A DNA stretch of 64,000 bases from Gracilaria gracilis (Eukaryota; Rhodophyta; Florideophyceae; Gracilariales; Gracilariaceae), in assembly GCA_030374805.1 (NCBI GenBank), contig JARGSG010000209.1, positions 806,001 through 870,000 of the forward strand. Direction: 5' to 3'. Each line of letters starts with the position of its first letter. The first letter of the stretch is position 1. Of the stretch, positions 47,659-58,689 are shown one piece after another. The translations under genes were made by a program, and so were the position numbers. The notes under the pieces were generated by a model. The model was given only the letters and a program-made list of their open reading frames with translations, searched no databases and had not been told where the DNA came from.

Positions 47659-48756
47659 TTATACCTGCTCATCGTCGTCATCCATTATCATCTGTCCTTC
47701 CTCGTAATCCCCATCTGTATTCTCAGCAGGGCCACCTGACATCTCTTCATCTTCCTCTTCGTACCCGTCCTCTCCATCTTCTATATCTTCCATTTCACTC
47801 TCTTCCGCCAAACTTTCATCATCGTCCAGCTGGTCGTTTGGGTCTTCTCCTAGCCCAAAGTTCTCATCTACGAACTTTGGCCGAGACGCTGGCTCCCTGT
47901 GCACCGCGTCAGGGAGCTTGTATTCTTCAGGTACAAAGTACATGGGATACTTCAGGCAATTTTCTTTCGCCAACGCATCCATGTACCCAGCTCCCGCATG
48001 AAACACATCCCCTCTCCCAATAAACACAGAGTAAGGCGGAACCCTGAACTTCTTCACAACCATTGTACGTGATAACCTCCTCAAACTCTTGTCATCCGTC
48101 ATATACATATTTTGAGACCTCTCACAAACCCATATCATAAATGAACTCCCTCCAGAGGCCATTACGCAGAGCCCCGGAATATCTCCCTTATCCTTCTACA
48201 CATTCGTCAACCCTCGAAAATCAGTGTGCGAAACCTGCCTTGGGCATCCCTCCCCCGTACACAACACACACTCTCCGGTCTGCGGCGCATACATCCTTTT
48301 CTTCGCCTTGCTGTTGTCACAAAGGTGAAGAGCCGATGCAATTTGCCCAAACCTTGCATCCATCAACGCTCGCTCTTTCACCATCATCACATTCTTCTCT
48401 TCATATTCCATGCAATCAACAATCCCCTTCTTGGTCGTAAAATATCGTCCAATTCCCTGCATCCTGTCCCCAGCATTCTTTCATTCACCCGCGTTGATGA
48501 TGGGATTCCATTTCGTTCGGTTCTCTTCAAGCTTCAAGTCTGGCTGCTCCTTGAAGTCCTTCTCAAAAACCTCCCGCAACCCTTCCGTCACATCTTCATC
48601 CACCACCACGCCCCTCTTCTTCGCCTCCTCTGACATACCTCCATCACTTCCGACGTGTTCCAAAACACAGAAACCCCTTTCCATCAATTTTATTCTCTTC
48701 TTCGCAAAGTACTCTCGAGCGAGGTCATCCCTCTCCATCACCGCCATCCAAAGAGC
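47659..48756 (-). pseudogene. 2-oxoglutarate/Fe(II)-dioxygenase-like region
   Basis: On one minus-strand frame, MERGFCVLEHVG (about 48,680) resembles the GFxVL start of such enzymes. CPRQVSHTDF (HTD at 48,220-48,228) fits the HxD metal motif. SSFMIWVCE follows, and GRGDVFHAGAGY (His at 47,998-48,000) fits the distal metal histidine in the GDxxHAG context common in algal dioxygenase-like proteins. The usual following arginine is not obvious. The tail is extremely acidic (about 47,660-47,850). TGA (48,481) and TAG (48,196) interrupt the frame without shifting it. The substrate is unknown; a nucleic-acid substrate is only a guess from the neighbouring methylase. Confidence 0.45.
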
Positions 48757-48759
48757 TTC

Positions 48760-50095
48760 TTACTCCCCTCTCGGCTCTCTCTTCAACGGAAGCTTCACCC
48801 CAAGAACTGGTTCTTTCGTGCTACCCAGCTCCTTGCGCACATTTCGGGCGGCATGCCAGTACACCGCGTGATGGGCCGCTCTCAAATCCGCCACCCCCAA
48901 ACACCCCGCCCTGTGCTCCTCTCGCAAATGAATCATCTTCATCCACGTGTGCTGATGTTTCACTGCATTCTTCCCTCCGGGCCACTCACCCGGTAGCGCA
49001 TTCACCAGAGTCGTCCATGACATATCCCATCCACCAGCCCACTCACTTGCCTTATTCATCCCTTTCGGTGGTTTCTCGGGATTCTTATCTTCAAATCTAT
49101 GCATCGTTCCTTCCTCCACCCCTTCTTTCTCGTCCTGAATTAACCTACTATCGTTTTCAATGCCACCACTGCTCGACGACACCAAACTTATTTTCTGTTC
49201 TTTGAAGAACTTCTTCAATTCCGGCTTCGTCATATTCCTGAATAAAGTAACAACCTCCATTGGTATATCTCCAGAAGGGGTCTTCACGGTGCCTTTCTTC
49301 ATCCTCTTCGGAGCAGGTTGAATTTCTATCTCATTCTCATCGTCAGTGAGATCAACTAACCTCCTCTTCTTCTTCTTCTTGCTCCCAGCCTTGCTACCCC
49401 AATCCTCTTTCATCCGGGCCAGAGCAATCTTTTTCCGTGTGCTCCGCCTCAACCCTGATGGCTCTGCTTCAGGGTCTTCCCCCTGCATGGAAGTTTCCAA
49501 CAACATGGGAGCTTCTTCTGCCTCATTAGGTGCTGCGGTTGACGTACCCTCACCTACACCCACGACTTCAACCACCTCCTTTACCTCCTCCAAAGTTTGA
49601 AGCAATCCTTTGAAAACTTCTTGAAGCTCGTTACACGCGGTCTTCACCCTTCTAGACACCATCCCGTCCCATAAACGCCTCGCGCCGCCAAGTTCCATTT
49701 TTGCTGTCTGCATACCCAGATATTCCATCACAGACACATGTTTTCCTCCTAAGTTGAATACTGTCTGCAATACTTCTTCAACACTAATCTTCTTCTTTTT
49801 CCCAGTGACATTACATAGGTTGTACACACCTATGGCACATTGAAATAATTGCTTCCTAATGTCTTCAAAACGACCGGTTCTCGTAGAAGAAGATAACCTC
49901 AGTTCCACATGCCATTGCAAGCAACGTACGACAAATCGAAACTGCCCATCGGTGAGACCCATCAGGATGTCACTCGAGACATGCGTCAACGTCAGGGCTG
50001 GACCTTCCTCACACACCTTCTCAAAGAACTCCAAAAGCCCCTCACATTCCACAAACTTCAGAGCCAATGTCGCGTAACCAGTGACGCACGCTGTA
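48760..50095 (-). CDS. Middle part of the ParB-like/dioxygenase frame, basic linker protein
   Basis: About 440 open codons between the ParB-like ORF and the dioxygenase-like region, in the same frame as the latter and ending at a TAA at 48,760. It contains a helical segment, a nuclear-localisation-type run (KAGSKKKKKRRLVDL) near 49,360, an acidic patch and a Trp-rich block (EWAGGWDMSWTTLVNALPGE WPGG region, about 48,970-49,050). No family is recognised. It may be the middle of a single protein of about 1,250 residues, or a separate gene. Confidence 0.4.
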
Positions 50096-51451
50096 GTACC
50101 CGATAGCCTCACTTCTCTTCAAAGCACCAGCTAACTGCTTCGAAGTAATGCTCTTCACATCCACATGTGACTCGTCCACGACGTTCTGCACAAAAGATAC
50201 CGTGCTATGAATTTTGTCTGCAAACGACATCTTCAGCACATTCGAACTCATCTCGTTCAGAAGATTGCCCAGTCCTAGTACCTCGTTCATTGTCATTTCA
50301 TTCCCATCCTTTCTTCCCCACAGCACAACATCCAAAGAACGGACTATATCCACCCACTTCCCGCCTTCTCCATGCAAGTCTCGTAGCACAAGAATTCGGT
50401 GATATCCGTCTATGAGGGTTACGGGCACAACAATTCTCCCATCAACAACTATTTCTCTCACATCATACTGGCCCAGAAATGCCACAGCAATCAAACCTGC
50501 AGACGGAAGCCACCCAAAGTTGCGACATTTCATCATCGTCGCCTCTTTGTGTCCCACATTCACACTTTGAACTGTCTTCTTCGGGATTTCAATCATTTGG
50601 ATATCCATCGTTATCCTGCGCTGAACATAGTCGGTGACGGAAATATTCTTGAGAGACAGGTTGTTGTCAACCTCTTTCGACGGAACACTGTCTCCTTCAT
50701 TGAACAAGTCCTCCTCCGCGTCAGCAAGCGGAGCCTTACTCTTCTGAAAGACCTCCACAATATCGTCGTTGGAGTCCTCTATGATGCTTACGCTCGCTCC
50801 CACGGGCTTCTTCATCCCTTTAGAAGACTTTCCTCGAGTTTTGGAAGCTTCCTCAGCAGGTTTCTCGACCTCCAGAGCAACCGCTTTCTCAGGCTGAGAT
50901 GTAGAAGACTTGCCAACCCCGGAACCTGGAGTAGTACTTTGCAAAATCTCGATTCGGTTCATCATCGACGTATCCCACGCATACAACCCAGCTGAGAACA
51001 ACTCGCTCCGCGTACTTGGTGCGTCTTCGGGACTTTGAAAACGGTAAGGGTACTTCGCGCTTCCATTACTTATAATAATCTTCGTTCTCCAGATCACAAC
51101 CAACTCTTCTCCTTGTAGGGCAGTCGCGCTTAAAAGATGCCCATGGAGCGAACGGCAAAGAGCCTTCCCTGCACCACCGGCGGACCCCACACCTCTCACC
51201 TCCGCGGTTCCCACTTTCACCCTGCTCTTTTCTTTCCCAACCGTCACAAAAAAATGCACCGCATCTCCGTTTTTCACTACCGGCGTAGCAGCGGGCGAAA
51301 CCTTCTTCGTCATTGCTCGGGCTGGTGGCATACGCGGCGTAGTGCCTTTTGCCCTCCCTCTCCCTCGTGTTAGGGGCGGCATTTCTGACACCCCTGCACT
51401 TGGGTTCGCTCGTCTTGAATCCCGCCCCCTTTTATGCTTGCGAGGCGGCAT
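50042..51451 (-). CDS. ParB/Srx-like protein, N-terminal part of the long minus-strand frame
   Basis: A 469-codon ORF from an ATG at 51,451. It starts with a basic, AT-hook-like tail (PPRKHKRGRDSRR, TRGRGRAKG), followed by a strand-rich domain (about 62-140) and an acidic linker (about 185-260). Residues 280-370 have the layout of a ParB/sulfiredoxin-like domain: VPVTLIDGYHRILVLRDL (about 342-359) matches the (V/I)DGxHR core that binds nucleotide in ParB-type proteins. ParB domains often sit next to or fused with DNA methyltransferases in phages and mobile elements, and a methylase gene lies just across the divergent promoter here. The next ORF starts in another frame at about 50,095, so one frameshift or a small intron separates them. 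Confidence 0.45.
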   Translation of the reverse strand: MPPRKHKRGRDSRRANPSAGVSEMPPLTRGRGRAKGTTPRMPPARAMTKKVSPAATPVVKNGDAVHFFVTVGKEKSRVKVGTAEVRGVGSAGGAGKALCRSLHGHLLSATALQGEELVVIWRTKIIISNGSAKYPYRFQSPEDAPSTRSELFSAGLYAWDTSMMNRIEILQSTTPGSGVGKSSTSQPEKAVALEVEKPAEEASKTRGKSSKGMKKPVGASVSIIEDSNDDIVEVFQKSKAPLADAEEDLFNEGDSVPSKEVDNNLSLKNISVTDYVQRRITMDIQMIEIPKKTVQSVNVGHKEATMMKCRNFGWLPSAGLIAVAFLGQYDVREIVVDGRIVVPVTLIDGYHRILVLRDLHGEGGKWVDIVRSLDVVLWGRKDGNEMTMNEVLGLGNLLNEMSSNVLKMSFADKIHSTVSFVQNVVDESHVDVKSITSKQLAGALKRSEAIGYYSVRHWLRDIGSEVCGM

Positions 51452-51748
51452 CGCGGTTACACCCGGCTGATAGAATAAAAAAGATTGTTTACGACCGTCT
51501 AGAACGCTCGCGAGATCGATTAGCTAGTTGTAACTTTCACTCCCGTTCCTTTCCGTCTACTTCATCACGGATGCGCGTCCGCTCAATATTAGTTTAAACT
51601 ATACACTGTGCCTATTTAAACATTTTATAGCGTACTCGCGGGACGTTTAGAAATCTACATGAAGCTACTAACATCTATAGTACACTTGTACAAAAATGTT
51701 TGAGAAATAAAGAAATAAATAAAATTTGTGGCGCACTAATTTCACTCT

Positions 51749-51826
51749 GGGACAGCGGACCGGGGTGTCGTGGCGCTTCATCGGTTGCACCGATGAAGCG
51801 CCACGACACCCCGGTCCGCTGTTCCC
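51749..51826. repeat. 78-bp near-perfect palindrome
   Basis: It reads GGGACAGCGGACCGGGGTG, then TCGTGGCGCTTCATCGG, and mirrors about GTTGCAC. The arms pair for almost their full length. It is the most complete copy of the family in the window. Confidence 0.9.
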
Positions 51827-51966
51827 GGCGCCTTGGCGGTGCCACGTATGCCAGCACCCCAGTTCCATCACACACGGCGCGTTGACAGCGGGCCAATTTC
51901 ATCGATCACGGCACGCTGGTGGTGCCACGTATGCAACCACCGCACCTTTATCACTCACGCCGCGTT

Positions 51967-52041
51967 GGGACAGCGGAGCAGATGGTCGTGGCGCTTCATC
52001 AGTGCACTGATGAAGCGCCACTCCACCCCGGTTCGCTGTCC
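51967..52041. repeat. 75-bp palindrome, second T3 copy
   Basis: Same family, centre AGTGCACT, with a few arm mismatches. It is followed by the TTCGCGTATA sequence also found after the last T2 copy. Confidence 0.85.
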
Positions 52042-52391
52042 TACCAGCCGTTCCCTATAACTTCGCGTATATGTTCGCAATCACCAAGTTCCGCATCCCC
52101 CGAGTGTCGCCGCTTTCCCTGACACCTCTTTACGGCTTCACGTGCATCTCAGGCATCTTGCACATCTCCCTGTCGTGTTTAAAGAACCTGCTTCGTGCTG
52201 TATCGTTGCTATCCTCTCCCGCCCGCTCCCGTCTCCCGCGAACTTTCATATCTCGTCGGCAGTTCTCCCCCGCCCGCTGCACTCTCCCGTGCGCTGTTTT
52301 CTCCCCTCCGCTGCCATCTCCCGACCGCTGCCATTTCCCGTCCGCTCCGGAAATTCGAATCATAACCCATCAACGCACCCCCTTCCCGTGC

Positions 52392-55300
52392 ATGCATAAA
52401 ATGGTTCCACATAGTGCATCGAGGTCTACGTCACCGGCACCCTCAAGCTCCGATATGAAGGTTGAAAAACTGTATGGCTCCGGAGATGAGCTTTACACAG
52501 TATGCCTGGAAATCCGCGATCATTACGCGTCGACAATGCGAGATGAAGACCGGCCAAGGAAGGTCGGACACAGCGAGTTCGTTGATTACATTATCACGAA
52601 TCGCAACGTCCAACCGCTGGCCAAGAATTACTTCTATATTCTTGTGGGTCCAGGACATCCGACGTTTACTGAGAGTGAACTACGGGTCGTATCTCTGAAG
52701 GGGTTTTATCGTCAGCTACACCTCTGAACGAGGTTATTGGACATTTTGGACGGTGATAGGGACTGGCGTGTAAGGGACTTCTGGAATGCTTATACCGAGG
52801 TGAACTTTAAATGAATACCGAAGAATGTGACTTTGGCCGAGTTTTTCAAGTCAATGACTATACCTCCTAAGCGAGTCGGACTAGTGATCCCCCCGCTCGC
52901 CACAACCACTGCCACACATTTCCAAAGGATTCCCTTTCTCTCGCTCATTCAGAAAGTTTCCGTGGAAAAAAGAGTTGTAGGCCAGAAGAGGAAAAGAGGA
53001 GACAGGGGATATCCCACACCTTTTGTGAATGTCCAAATATCAAACAAACTCCAAGCTCAGCGTGTTTGCTTTGGTGTGCAGCTCATAACGAAGGTATGGG
53101 ATTGTTTCTCTCAATTCCTTGGATTCTCTACTGTGGAGGTCATGGTTCTTCCATTCATCCGAGTCAAGTACGACGAAATGCAGTTTCAAGCGATTGAGAC
53201 GAGGGCAGAGGGGTTTATCCACCAGGATAACGACCATCGCTTGCTACCGGACAAAGGTGAAACTTTTATTGAAACAGAGGTCATCGCGTGGGCATGAAAT
53301 TTACCGCAAGACATCGATGCTGCCCTCCGAATGCTTGCGAAGGAGTTCATTTCGGACCTCAAAAAGGTTATTGTGAATGAACAATTCTTCTCAATTTCCG
53401 AACCACGACGATGGACAGTTCTGCAGACGTTTACTAGAGACCCATCACGGGCGTTTGCTCAGAGATTCGATAGTTTCTCGAATTCGCTTGTGTGCTCCGT
53501 CATGGAGGCCATAAGCCAGTTGAAACTGAAAGAATCAGTGAACGTACCTGGTATGGGGGTAACGCCGATATCCAAACCAGAACCTGCCATACAAATTGAA
53601 GATGATGTGGAGGAGGTGGAGGAAATGGGGAAACCAACGGAGCCGAAGGAAGGGAGAGGCGAAGAAGAAGATGGTGATACGAACATAGTGGCCGACATTG
53701 GGAAAGCAAGTACTGGTGACGAAGCGTCCGGGGTAGGCGTAATACCCCCACCCTCAATTGCGTCGTTGGATGACAAAAAGGGTTTCGGAAGTTGTGAGGG
53801 GGAGATGGAGAAGTAATTTCGCTTGTACAATTGCGGGTTTGAGCACATGGTAGAGATGGACGAGACGTTTCGCAGAGATGGTTTGTCTCCGTTAGGAACA
53901 GTTCAACTGGTTCTCATGGACCCTCCCTACAACATCCGAGGGAACAAGAATCTAAACAACAGCTGGTACGATGTACTGAGCCCTCAGGACATGAAGAAGG
54001 CTGCAAAGCTTCTATCAAGACTGCTACGTCCTGGGGGGCCATTTCGTCATCTTTAGTGCTTTCGACCAGGTCCAGAAATGGAGAGAGGTACTCTCTGCCA
54101 TTAAGGCAATAGACGAAAACGGAGTACCAAGGCGTTCCTTTGTTGTGGACCAGGTCCCAATGCACTTTGTACGGTGGCAAGGCAACCCGATGCATAATCC
54201 TGGACGTAGGTCGTGCTCACTTTTCCCTGCAATGGAGTATTCTGTACATAGAGTTCGAAATGGTCTCAGCTACGCGCAGCAGCATGTGATGGTGAACTAT
54301 GAAAACTTCAACTTCGTGCAGTCGAGGTACCCGGGGTACCAAAGTGTCATTGATCAGGTACCCCCCATGTCTAATGGGGAGACTCTTCAGTGGAAGGGAA
54401 AGAAGGAAGGTGTGGGCTACGTTTTACAAAAGGTGACGTCCGAACAGAAACCTCCGGCATTGTTGAAGGAGCTAATCAGTCGGTTTTCACAGGCTGGGGA
54501 TATTGTGGTCGACTTGTTTGCCGGGACGTTTTCGACAGCAATGGCATGCATGGAGTTACAACAGCATCGTAGGTTCATCGGGTGTGATCCGGACCCTGAC
54601 TGCTTTGCGCATGCTAGGCACGTCACAATGGTTCAATTCGCATTGTGCGTGCAAAAAAATGAGACGGATACCCAGGTAGCGCAGGAAGTTCAGAATGTTA
54701 TGATTTGGGTGTCGAACTTATTCCCTAAGTGGAATGTCCGCCCATCCAGATCATGGAAGGCTCCGTCCGGCTACTCCCAGTATCAAAAGCTTCCTACGTA
54801 TATTGTGGACTTCCTTGCTTCAATGTGGCAGGATGAGAGCTTGGTCACGACTGGTAGGCGTAAGGCCCTTCACGAATGGCCTAAAACTTTGCAAGGAAAG
54901 ATGGGGCTTCTGGATTGGAATGCAATGTTGGCACTGGAAGCGACGATGTGCGGTTGTCGTATCGGGAAGTCGACGATTCGCCACCCTGGCGCAGGAGTGG
55001 GGGTGTTCACTACACGCAGATTCATGGAAAATGAAGAGATATGTTACTTCTATGGAACACTGGTGTACCATGACCTAACGAATAGAAAATAGGTACACAA
55101 GAAATATGGTGAAGGTTAATTGGGAGCCACATCCGAACGCTTTCGGAAGTATGCGATGAAGTTTAACGTCCGCGGCGATATATTCCACGACCTCCCAGAA
55201 AGAAGGCAAGGAGTAAGTTTAATACCTGTATGGATTGTCCCCGCTCCTTTTTCATTGGGTGTAACGATTAACGATCTCAAATATGGAAAGTGATAAGGAC

Positions 55301-55470
55301 ATTGATGCAGTTGCCGATGGTGTGACGGAACGAAGGACTGCAAATGTGCGGGTCATTCGAACTTCAAATACAGGACGCACCCCGCATCAACTACGAGAAT
55401 AACAAATGCTTGCGGTGCGAGCACTTCGGAAACTGGAAGTGGGAGAGGAGTTGTTCGCGGACTATGGAGT
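52392..55470 (+). pseudogene. Beta-class DNA N6A/N4C methyltransferase fused to a SET domain
   Basis: From the ATG at 52,392 a conserved N-terminal region of about 480 codons of unknown fold leads to the methylase. DPPYN (53,919-53,933, motif IV) comes first, then LLSRLLRPGG, a target region, EQKPPALLKEL (from 54,442, motif X) and DIVVDLFAGTFSTAMA (about 54,502, motif I) followed by RRFIGCDPDP. Motif IV before X and I is the beta class, as in CcrM/MboII-type enzymes of bacteria and phages; DPPY favours N6-adenine. From 54,946, MCGCRIG, GAGVGVFTTRR and CYFYGTLVYHDL match a SET start, and GEELFADYG-like sequence ends near 55,465. SET domains methylate protein lysines. In-frame stops (four before 53,820), one frameshift in a G-run near 54,040 and further breaks after 55,090 make this copy non-functional. 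Confidence 0.7.
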
Positions 55471-55974
55471 AGAGTATAGCTGGGGTAAATCGAAAAATCC
55501 TATTATAGTAATCGATTAGAACGTGTAGTAAATTAGCTCCATGTAAAACAACACCCTAAACCTCGATAATGAAGTGGCACTTGTTGCATTTCAACTTCGC
55601 CGTTGAGCACGAATTGGGAACTAAACACTTTAGCTCAAGTGCGAGATGGAAGTACGTAGATACATAAAAGGTAGTGAAGGGCATCGAATATGATGCGAAA
55701 CCTTGTACGTTTTTTAACATTATGAGAACTATTCAGAAATGGAGATTTTGGTGTCATTTTTTCGTTTCGGAATCGGGAAATAGAAAACCGCACTCGGTGA
55801 TTTCCACCACACTCCACTCGATTGGGGTGTGCATTCGATCGGTGACGTTCGATCACGGCGAGTGCCAAACACGTCGAGAGCAGAGCAGTTTCGATTCCAG
55901 TGACCTTCGATCACGGTCAGCGGCTAAGACTTCGTGAGCCCAGCGTCAACCACGAGGAACCGTTCGGATTGTAT

Positions 55975-58515
55975 ATGGCGAAACGTAAGACGAGGGGTGT
56001 GAATGCGGAGGAGGTTAGCGGTCGCGCGTCAAAGAGCCGAAGGCGTGGCGAAACGGTAAGTGGCGAAGTTCGCACCGCTCGTAGTACGCGTGCGCCTCGG
56101 AGTGGTTTACGTGGGAAGGGGAGGAAGGGTGCGGCGAGGAGCGACGGTGCGGCGAGGAGCGACGGTGCGGCGAGGAGAGACGGTGCGGCGAGGAGCGTCG
56201 GGGGCGGAACATCGGAGCGAACGGAGCGAACGGAGCGAACGGTAAGCATTGTGATGACGAAACCTATTGCGAACGCACGAGATCAAGAAGTTAGTCCGAA
56301 GAAAAGCATAGGAGCGCAGCGAAGTATGCCGAAAAAGATTTTGCACGGTGGTCGGGAGAGAGATGGTTGTAGAAGAGGCGCAGAGACTGCGCAAGTTTTA
56401 GAGGAGAGCGATAGCGGGGATATGATAGTGAAGGGTAAAGAGCTTCGTATGAGTGTCGAGGGAAGAACGATAGCAAGGAGTAGTACCATATTAGGTAGTG
56501 GGGGTCTTCTAGGAAGAAAGGGAACTAACGGTGATAAAGTGCCTAAGGCTGGAGTACTTGAAGTGGTGGAAGGAGAAAGGGAGAGAGTGAGGTGTGGTCA
56601 CCCGGCGAGGAGGCGAGGAGTGGAGAGTTTGCTTGTTGTGACACCAAATAGAGTGTCAGAGAAGAAAAGCATTGGTTTCGAGCAAGAGAATGCGAACCGA
56701 GAGAAAGAAGGAGTGGGGCGTGTGCGGCCAATGGCAGAACGTGAAACAGGGGAGGGTAGTGAGAGAAGAATAGGGAGTGTGGTTCATGGATTGGTGGGTG
56801 TTGAAGTTGTGGAAAAGGGGAGAGATGAGCCACGAGAACATGCGGACGGGAAAGTGGTACGACGTAGAAGTGGTGGATCAACCAAGGAAATTGTCGGAGG
56901 GACAGCAGCAGTGGTTGAGAGGGAAGTAGAAGGGGAGGACAACGTACGAACAGAAGGGCGTGGGGAAGTGAATGTCGTGGAGGCGACGGCACTAACGCCT
57001 CAAGGGATGCGTGTAAGGCGCAACACCGTTTTACTTCCGAAGGATGTGGGAGACGAAAGTGACTGCGGTCGTGGAGAAAGCGGAGGTAGAATTCGAGGAG
57101 ATGAATGGAGATCTACAAAAGAACGGGAAGGGAATGAGGAGAACTTAAGCGTATTGCCGTGGTCTGCACTCGTTCAGAGGGTGAATTCACTGAAGGGACA
57201 GTTGGGAAATATGAAGGAAGGTCACCATACATTGATGGTGAGTTTGAAGCTGACGCAGGAAGAGCTGGGACGGCTGAGGGAGGAAAATAAATGACAGAAT
57301 GTGTTGATCGAAAGTCTTCGGGAGGCAATGAAGGGGAGAAAGCGAGGTGGTGGAGGAAAGAAGGTGAGAGGGCGTCGAAAGTATGATATTGGAGTGGAAA
57401 AATGTTTTTATGGATTCGCAAGGGCTGTATATGATAGGATTCTTCATTATGCGAAGTTGGAGGCGTCTAAACTTTGTTTCGACACGGAAAACGTTGGTAG
57501 AAGCTGAAAGAACAGGAGTGAGACGGTGGGAGAAAGTAGAGAGGGGAGCATGTTTGTAGTTGGGGAGAAGGAGATGGTGCCTAGGTGCCCAATTCAGGTT
57601 GCATATGAGATGAGGGCGTACACACTATCGACAGAGGGTGGAAGTGATGTGTTGTTCAAGTATGTGGTCGAGACAGAAATAATGGGAGAGACATGGGAGA
57701 CGATAAGGGAAGCGGGGAGGAAACAAGAGTGCGTGGAGAATGTAAGCGGGGACAAGTGTCTGAAGCAGCGGATGAAGCAGACGATAAGCGATGTGATTGG
57801 GGTGCGAAAGCGGGCTGCTCGGGACAGATTATTATCTTTACTGGGATATGATTTGATTGCGAAGCGGGCGAAGCCTAGCGAGGGGACGGAACTTGGTGAG
57901 GAGTTGAAGAAGCAGATGGACGAGGCTCGCGAGAAGCTTATGGGAAGTGAAGAAGATGGGATGAACAAGTTGTGTGCGTGGAGAATGAGCCGTTTCGAAG
58001 ATCTTGCGTACTCTGGGTCAACTGTGCATGCTCTACAGTGGAGCTGTGATGATGAAGACAAGTATTTCAAGAACGGAATGGCGGTGGCAGTGTTGGAGGA
58101 GTACATGGAATACGCAGTGGAGACCAAATATAATGGGGAAAAGCATTACGTGGATGAGACGGTGATGCACCTTTCCAGACTTGATGCGTGGATTGGGTGT
58201 GTTGTGAAAACGATAAACGAGGGTGTGGGACGTGGAGGACAAAGGCAGCTCTTGTTTTCTACATTGTATGGGAGGTATCTGCCGAGGGCAGTGGAGGGTA
58301 TATTTAAGGTGGCATGGGAATTGGTGGGGGACGAGCACGGCGAAGAGTTTGAGAACGATCGGTTTTTAGAGGGGGATCCGAGGTGTGTGTCCGGAAATTC
58401 GGATAAAACTGCGACGGTTGGGCTGTGGATTCCATCGAGGGAGAAAGTAAATCTAGCGGTGAGGGAGGAATACTTTTATGGCGAATTTTACGCCGAGACT
58501 TGGAGCGGTTCTTGA
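55975..58515 (+). pseudogene. ORF2 of T3: basic/coiled-coil protein, nearly whole
   Basis: The ATG at 55,975 (MAKRKTRGVNAEEVSGRAS) is conserved with T1. The N-terminal 430 codons are Arg/Lys/Glu-rich with a fourfold 18-bp repeat (56,126-56,200, Ala-Arg-Ser-Asp-Gly-Ala units) and a threefold 9-bp repeat just after; two ACGGTAAG splice-donor-like sites lie at 56,054 and 56,238. A coiled coil (RVNSLKGQLGNMKEG, then LKLTQEELGRLREEN) ends at a TGA (57,292). The conserved part resumes and is open from 57,526 to 58,515, with CLKQRMKQTISDVIGVRKR near 57,750. A short frame change lies near 57,500. The function is unknown; by position and charge it is probably a DNA-binding partner of the transposase. 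Confidence 0.55.
56126..56200 (+). repeat. Fourfold 18-bp tandem repeat inside ORF2
   Basis: The unit GTGCGGCGAGGAGCGACG occurs four times with two small variations. It keeps the frame and encodes an Ala-Arg-Ser-Asp-Gly-Ala-type repeat in a basic region. Confidence 0.8.
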
Positions 58516-58689
58516 TTGCTACATAGCAGCGTGCCGACCAGAGGAGTGCCGACCAGAGGAGCCCAGTTTCAGTCGTTTGGTTGGGCACCGGGAAGAGGGT
58601 ACGGATGGGGCAGAAGGAGGAGCGGGGAGAGGGTAGGGGGAATAAGAGTGGGAGGAGTGGAGATAGCTGTGGGATGATGAAGATGTGGT

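Larger units (their letters stand above)
51452..52391. promoter_or_regulatory. Divergent intergenic region with palindromes in T3
   Basis: It separates the minus-strand ParB-like gene from the plus-strand methylase-SET gene. Palindromes lie at 51,749-51,826 and 51,967-52,041; between them are two copies of a second repeat with GGTGCCACGTATGC (51,838 and 51,925). The last about 340 bp before the ATG are C/T-rich with TCTCCCG-type short repeats. This is the expected site of both promoters, so the palindromes are placed to act as operators or binding sites. Confidence 0.5.

Noticed and set aside
51749-51826. Palindrome as an ordinary stand-alone MITE
   Set aside because: It is found here only at one position within T1, T2 and T3 and has no flanking target duplication that I could see. 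A genome-wide search could still revive this.
52050-52066. ATAACTTCGCGTATA resembles half of a loxP site
   Set aside because: It has two extra bases, no facing second arm and no P1-like context. It is simply the sequence after the last palindrome, also present in T2.
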